DNA of 64,000 bases, taken from contig CABJAJ010000005.1 in NCBI GenBank assembly GCA_902363575.1, positions 1 to 64,000 on the forward strand, in the 5' to 3' direction. Made by a program: the position numbers and the translations under genes. Below the pieces are notes generated by a model that worked only from the letters and a program-made list of their open reading frames with translations, was not told where the DNA came from and ran no database searches. Source of the stretch: Rikenellaceae bacterium (GTDB lineage Bacteria > Bacteroidota > Bacteroidia > Bacteroidales > Rikenellaceae). Each line of letters starts with the position of its first letter. Within the stretch, counting starts at the first letter, position 1. This document shows, one piece after another, positions 60,309 through 64,000 of the stretch.

Positions 60309-60359
60309 GGTCGGTCGGTTTTGGAGGTAGTTCATCGGATTTGTAGGTAAAGGTAGCAA

Positions 60360-61328
60360 TTATTTTAATACCGTAAAATTTTTAACGCCTATTTTTCGGG
60401 TCACATAGCGCACCGCCCCGGGACCGTCGGCGCCGGACGCCCCGTCGGGACAGAGCATCGGGGCGATGCAGCGGAGTGCCGCCCACACCACCGCCGCCGT
60501 CGTGAGTACCGCCGCCACCATCCAGAGCGAAAACCAGAGGCCCGCCGCCAGCGCAGCCACCGGCAGCAGAGCCGGCACAACCCATCGGCCGCCCCTGCGG
60601 GAGCGGCGCACAGTACACGGACAATATACCAACGTTTCGTAAAGGGTTTTTATTTCCCGCCGGCGCAATCCCCTCATCGGATCGTTGGCGAAACCGCCCG
60701 CCCGCACGACCCGCTCGCGGGCGAAAAGGAGGGCCGTATCGCCCATGAAGGAGCGCACCAGCGCGATGCTGCCGGGCGGGTGCTCGCTCAGCTCCACCAC
60801 CAGTCGCTCCACAGCGCGGGGCATCAGGCGGCTCTGTCCCCGAAGGGGCAGGATGTAATCGTAGGTGGCCACCGAAACCCCCGCGTCGAAATCGTCGGAG
60901 CGTTTGCCGTGCGCCCTGTCGAGCAGCACCAGGCGGCGGTAGCAGCGCTGGCGCGAGCGGTACAGCCCCCGAATCCCCGCAGCCGGCAGCTCTTCCGAGG
61001 GGTGGCAGTTCACCCCGATCAACTGGTAGCGTGCGGCAATGCGGCGGAAAGCCTGCGTATCGCGCTGCGCGTCCAGGACGAGCACCACCTCGTAACGGGC
61101 GTACTCCACCGAGAGGAGGTTTTCGATCTGCTTCTCGTCGGTGATGCCGCTGCATACGGCCGAGATCCCCATGCAGTCGATGCCGTCGCACGTCACCCCG
61201 GGCGTTTCGGCCAGCAGACGCCGTTTGTTGTAGGCGCGCCGCACCCGCGCCACCGTCACGAGTGCGAAGGCGGCGGCCGACGCCAGCAGCAGGATCACGA
61301 TCGCGGTCAGCAGCATACGATCCGGCAT
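60360..61328 (-). CDS. Degenerate GT2-like membrane protein
   Basis: A 322-residue protein with one N-terminal helix (about 5-28) and two or three helices at about 245-290. The region between resembles a family 2 glycosyltransferase: ISAVCSGITDEKQIENLL and EYARYEVVLVLDAQRD occupy the places of the nucleotide-binding strand-helix-strand, and SRLMPRAVERLVVEL and RERVVRAGGFANDPM match later GT2 blocks. The usual DxD and QxxRW motifs are not seen, so catalysis is doubtful. Its first 22 bp overlap the HEAT-like gene; cysQ follows. The function is unknown. Confidence 0.65.
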   Translation of the reverse strand: MPDRMLLTAIVILLLASAAAFALVTVARVRRAYNKRRLLAETPGVTCDGIDCMGISAVCSGITDEKQIENLLSVEYARYEVVLVLDAQRDTQAFRRIAARYQLIGVNCHPSEELPAAGIRGLYRSRQRCYRRLVLLDRAHGKRSDDFDAGVSVATYDYILPLRGQSRLMPRAVERLVVELSEHPPGSIALVRSFMGDTALLFARERVVRAGGFANDPMRGLRRREIKTLYETLVYCPCTVRRSRRGGRWVVPALLPVAALAAGLWFSLWMVAAVLTTAAVVWAALRCIAPMLCPDGASGADGPGAVRYVTRKIGVKNFTVLK

Positions 61329-62257
61329 TTGTAGGAATCGACGAGCGACCGGTAATAGGCGCGTTCGGGCTCCGGCGAGAGCGCCCCGACCGCACGGGCG
61401 GAATACCCCTCGCGGGCCATGCTGCGCAACAGGGCCTTGCGGTCGGCCGCGTTCATGCCCCGCACGAAATCTGCGACCTCGCGCCGCGCGAGCGGTCGGT
61501 GCAGCGCGCAGAGCGTATAGACGGCTTCGCGCGCGAGCTCCTGCGGCCCGTTCCGGACAATCCCGAGGAGCTGCCGCTCCGCCTCCTCGATCCCGAACTG
61601 GCGCACGATGTTGAGCCCGACGATCCGCAGGTTGCGGTCCGAAGAGTCCAGCAGGGGTTCATAGGCCACGGGCAGCACGCCCCGCCGCAGTGTGGCCATC
61701 ACTTCCGACACCTCGTACACGGTGAACGGACGGGCGAACTCCCCGACCAGCCGCAGCGCCATCGTCGGATCGAACGCCAGCCGGGTCATCAGGGCGTAAA
61801 AACTCACATAGGGGTTGCGGCTCGCGGTGTACCGGGCGACGGCCGCGTCCGTCTGCGCCTCCAGCGGCAGGCGCGAGAGCAGCAGCAGGTAGTAGGCCCG
61901 ACGGTATCCCCGCGTGCGGCGGATGCGGCGCAGCAGGTAGCTTTCGAGCCCGTTTTCCCGCACGATCCTGCGCAGGGGCCTGTTGTCCAGCCCGTAAGTC
62001 GAAGCGGCAAGCCGTGAGAGCACCTCCGCGAGAGCATGCCGGGCTCCGACGCGGCCGATCCCGGGAAACCGACCGCTCGCGCCGTCCGTATCGCCCTCGG
62101 CCAGCGCCAGCAGCACCAGACGCAGGTACTCCCCCCGCACGGCGTTTCCCCACTGCTCGCGGCGACGGCGTGCGGCCTGCCCGATCCCCGCCGCCGCCAT
62201 GAGCGCGAAAGCCAGGGCCGCGGTCACGGCGCAGTAGATCGTCAGAATGAGCGTCAT
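61307..62257 (-). CDS. HEAT-repeat-like membrane protein
   Basis: A 316-residue protein with one N-terminal helix (about 4-24) followed by an all-helical region that looks like HEAT-type repeats (GRVGARHALAEVLSRLA, DNRPLRRIVRENGLESYLLRRI, SDRNLRIVGLNIVRQFG, PQELAREAVYTLCAL). No enzyme motif is seen; it probably acts as a scaffold on the inner membrane. The start at 62257 overlaps the pseudo-receiver stop by 4 bp (ATGA). The frame is open upstream through that gene, but without similarity. Confidence 0.75.
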   Translation of the reverse strand: MTLILTIYCAVTAALAFALMAAAGIGQAARRRREQWGNAVRGEYLRLVLLALAEGDTDGASGRFPGIGRVGARHALAEVLSRLAASTYGLDNRPLRRIVRENGLESYLLRRIRRTRGYRRAYYLLLLSRLPLEAQTDAAVARYTASRNPYVSFYALMTRLAFDPTMALRLVGEFARPFTVYEVSEVMATLRRGVLPVAYEPLLDSSDRNLRIVGLNIVRQFGIEEAERQLLGIVRNGPQELAREAVYTLCALHRPLARREVADFVRGMNAADRKALLRSMAREGYSARAVGALSPEPERAYYRSLVDSYKCRIVCC

Positions 62258-62622
62258 ACGGTGCGCATCAGTTCGTTGGCCACCTTCCCCCGCAGCCGGG
62301 CGAGGCTCACGGGAAAGGTCATGTATTGATCCACGCCGCACTCGAGCAGGCCGAGCACCACCTGTTCCGACTGCTGCCACGAAACCACATAAACCTGCGG
62401 ACGCCGTAGGCCCGGCGGGCGCAGCGTGTGCACCACGTCGCGGCCGCAGAGAAAAGGGGTCGCCGTGAGCAGAATCACCAGGTCGAATCCGACCGCGCGG
62501 CACACCCCCTCCATGTCGTCCATCCCCCCGACCGCTCTCAGTTCGGCGTCGAGGTCGGCCAGCGAGAGCGTGACCAGATGGCGGAGGAAAGCGTTTTCGG
62601 AGACGACGAGTATTCGGTGCAT
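62254..62622 (-). CDS. Pseudo-receiver domain protein
   Basis: A 122-residue stand-alone receiver-like domain. The fold pattern is clear (MHRILVVSENAFLRHLV, GFDLVILLTATPF, VYVVSWQQSEQVVLGLLECGVDQYMTFPVSLARLRGKV), but key residues are lost: the acidic pair is Ser 8-Glu 9, the phosphorylated Asp is Leu 52, and the conserved Lys is Phe 103; the Ser/Thr (Ser 81) remains. It is thus unlikely to be phosphorylated and may work as a protein-protein switch. First gene of a coupled cassette with the HEAT-like and GT-like membrane proteins. Confidence 0.75.
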   Translation of the reverse strand: MHRILVVSENAFLRHLVTLSLADLDAELRAVGGMDDMEGVCRAVGFDLVILLTATPFLCGRDVVHTLRPPGLRRPQVYVVSWQQSEQVVLGLLECGVDQYMTFPVSLARLRGKVANELMRTV

Positions 62623-62703
62623 AGGGGCAAAAATTCGGTTCGCAGCCGTTCCCACCGAAAAATATGCCAAAGATCGGAACGGACAAAAAAAGTTCCCCGG
62701 GGT

Positions 62704-62734
62704 GTTGTATCTACGATAAAAATGCCTATATTTG
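62704..62734 (+). promoter_or_regulatory. Promoter of rplU-rpmA
   Basis: GTTG (62704-62707), 19 bp, TATATTTG (62727-62734), giving a leader of about 35 nt to the start at 62774. Confidence 0.7.
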
Positions 62735-62773
62735 CAGGCTGAATTTATGCAAAGACACATACAATTCCATTCA

Positions 62774-63085
62774 ATGTACGTTATAGTAGAGATCGCAGGT
62801 CAGCAATTCAAGGCTGAAAAGGGTCGGAAACTCTATGTTCACCGTCTCCGGGGCGAAGAAAATTCGTCCGTGAGTTTCGACAAAGTCCTGCTAACAGACA
62901 ACGACGGTCAGGTCAAGGTGGGCGCACCTGTAGTAGAAGGCGCCTCGGTACAGTGCAAGATCATCAAGCACCTGAAAGACGACAAGGTGCTGGTGTTCAA
63001 GAAAAAGCGCAGGACGGGCTATCAGAAGCAGAACGGTCATCGTCAATATCTGACCCAGGTGCTCGTCGAAGAAATCGTCGCATAA
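62774..63085 (+). CDS. rplU: 50S ribosomal protein L21
   Basis: A 103-residue protein that matches L21 throughout: [25 protein letters not shown] at the start and [31 protein letters not shown] at the end, where the KKRR..Y.KK.GHRQ block binds 23S rRNA. The frame is open upstream to 62732 but the promoter overlaps that part. It is followed by rpmA after 15 bp. Confidence 0.97.
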   Translation: MYVIVEIAGQQFKAEKGRKLYVHRLRGEENSSVSFDKVLLTDNDGQVKVGAPVVEGASVQCKIIKHLKDDKVLVFKKKRRTGYQKQNGHRQYLTQVLVEEIVA

Positions 63086-63100
63086 TTAATTTAGAGAATC

Positions 63101-63361
63101 ATGGCACACAAAAAAGGTGTAGGTAGTTCCAAGAACGGCCGCGAGTCGGAAAGCAAGCGACTCGGCGTAAAACTTTTCGGTGGTCAGTTCGCTAAGGCCG
63201 GCAACATCATCGTACGTCAGCGGGGCACCGTGCACAACCCCGGCGAGAACGTGGGCATCGGGAAGGATCACACGCTCTTCGCGCTTATCGACGGCACGGT
63301 CGCATTCTGCAAGAAATCGAGCGGCAAATCGTATGTGAGCGTAACTCCTCTGTCGGAGTAG
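63101..63361 (+). CDS. rpmA: 50S ribosomal protein L27
   Basis: An 86-residue protein matching L27: [29 protein letters not shown] with the N terminus that reaches the peptidyl-transferase centre, then [31 protein letters not shown]. It begins directly with MAHKKG and so lacks the cleaved N-terminal extension found in Firmicutes. Co-transcribed with rplU; a terminator follows. Confidence 0.97.
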   Translation: MAHKKGVGSSKNGRESESKRLGVKLFGGQFAKAGNIIVRQRGTVHNPGENVGIGKDHTLFALIDGTVAFCKKSSGKSYVSVTPLSE

Positions 63362-63378
63362 CCGCAAACCACATATCC

Positions 63379-63413
63379 AAACAAGCCGGACTTTCGGGTC
63401 CGGCTTGTTTTTT
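63379..63413. terminator. Terminator of rplU-rpmA (bidirectional)
   Basis: Thirteen-bp stem 63379-63391 with 63398-63410 (core ACAAGCCGGA/TCCGGCTTGT), followed by T residues to 63413. It also faces the convergent nitroreductase gene. Confidence 0.9.
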
Positions 63414-63463
63414 ATTCCCCTTTCCCGCCGGTCGGTTGCAGCGATGCTCCCGGACCGTGCGGA

Positions 63464-64000
63464 CTATTCGTTCTGCGTCTGTGCGGGTGCCTTGCCGACG
63501 GTCTGGGCCAGCGCGAAGAAGTAACGGGCGGGGTCGAGCTGCAGCAGTTCGAGCAGCCCTGCCTCGTCGGCGCTGCCGCGCGTGATCGAGCGCAGGCCGT
63601 GGCCGGCGGTGTAGAGATTGACGTTCTCGGCATATCCCGCAGCGTCCTGGCCGCACAGGTAGCGGACGTGCTCGGCCGGAATGTCGCGCCCCTCGTATTT
63701 GCCGAGGTCGGCGATATAAACCAGATTCAGCGGGGCCGCATAGGCGAACTCCTGCATGGCTGTCAGGTGCCGGTGGTCGCCCTCCGCCACCCGGACGAGC
63801 CTGCCCGCAGCCGCGTCGTAGCGGTAAACCCCTTCGGGGAAGAAAGCGTAAACGGTGATGGGATAAAGCCCCAGAGCCGAAGGCGCCGTCAGGTGTCCGT
63901 CCGCGCGATTAACGCCCCCGGCGGCCCACATCACGCCCGAAAGCTCTTCGAGCGTGAGCGCTTCCCGGCCATACTCGCGCCATGAACGGCGGTCGGCAAG
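63464..64000 (-). CDS. Nitroreductase family protein (3' part)
   Basis: The frame is open from the right edge of the window to the stop at 63464 (178 codons); the start codon is outside. In the edge part RSWREYGREALTLEELSGVMWAAGGVNR matches the nitroreductase/SagB-type N-terminal region, followed by TAPSALGLYPITVYAFFPEGVYRYD, typical of Bacteroidetes nitroreductases that bind FMN. Internal GTG/ATG codons at 63929-63934 are not the true start, because homology continues upstream. The end LLQLDPARYFFALAQTVGKAP is family-like. Substrate unknown. Confidence 0.85.
   Translation of the reverse strand, partial: LADRRSWREYGREALTLEELSGVMWAAGGVNRADGHLTAPSALGLYPITVYAFFPEGVYRYDAAAGRLVRVAEGDHRHLTAMQEFAYAAPLNLVYIADLGKYEGRDIPAEHVRYLCGQDAAGYAENVNLYTAGHGLRSITRGSADEAGLLELLQLDPARYFFALAQTVGKAPAQTQNE

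Noticed and set aside
63464..63934. A complete short gene starting at 63934
   Set aside because: The frame continues to the window edge with nitroreductase-like sequence, so the GTG/ATG at 63929-63934 is internal and the gene is cut by the window.

Overview
The window is GC-rich (about 60% by eye) chromosomal DNA from a member of the Bacteroidales, most likely Alistipes or a close Rikenellaceae relative. Three things support this: the 5' end of a 16S rRNA gene at the left edge (minus strand) reads like the Alistipes type; many genes are preceded by the Bacteroidetes promoter pattern (TTTG, about 20 bp, TAnnTTTG); and the gene content is typical of the group (Rnf complex, ptb-buk, TonB-dependent receptor, GH3 family, C10 peptidase, DUF349 protein). 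I see no phage, insertion sequence, CRISPR array or tRNA.

Layout. 1-460: 16S 5' end and two tandem rRNA promoters. 767-3690: papain-like lipoprotein, DUF1919 protein, MgtC-type membrane protein, small lipoprotein. 4068-4702: rpmI-rplT. 5319-9504: HdeD-like protein, a strong candidate structured RNA (about 5963-6243, minus), an MFS exporter and serine dehydratase. 9505-10695: a repeat island and a second candidate small RNA (about 10088-10238, minus). 10696-14474: metallo-beta-lactamase-fold hydrolase and two lipoproteins that share a domain; the larger has a zincin motif lacking its catalytic Glu. 14614-18051 (minus): a probable metal-handling operon (PqqD-like, Cys/His-rich secreted protein, TonB receptor, HMA protein). 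18199-21990: recQ, a 3'-5' exonuclease, an rRNA methyltransferase. 22130-24154: an AT-rich C10 cysteine peptidase followed by a lipoprotein. 24329-30232 (minus): yidC, pyrG, DUF349 protein. 30360-34777 (plus): response regulator, crcB, then the acyl-phosphate cluster ackA-ptb-buk. 34821-38198 (minus): flippase, pyk, aroQ. 38305-40388: membrane-anchored AraC regulator overlapping thiL. 40495-41950 (minus): hpt, queE, FtsB/DivIC-like. 42821-49938 (minus): nadE, RseC-like and the complete Rnf operon B-C-D-G-E-A. 50521-58257 (minus): a tight seven-gene operon from trkA to a zinc-ribbon protein. 58718-59465: tandem 79-bp repeats. 59466-62622 (minus): a pseudo-receiver, a HEAT-like membrane protein, a degenerate glycosyltransferase-like membrane protein and cysQ. 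62774-63361: rplU-rpmA. 63464-64000: the 3' part of a nitroreductase.

How it fits together. Much of the window is anaerobic energy metabolism: the Rnf complex couples ferredoxin oxidation to NAD+ reduction and ion pumping, NadE makes NAD+, and ackA, ptb-buk and pyk make ATP by substrate-level phosphorylation. The rest is translation, nucleotide and envelope housekeeping. The most unusual items are two orphan RNA candidates with consensus promoters and terminators, three proteins from catalytic families that have lost key residues (NadE glutaminase Cys, zincin Glu, receiver Asp), the pseudo-receiver/HEAT/GT-like cassette, and several repeat islands.
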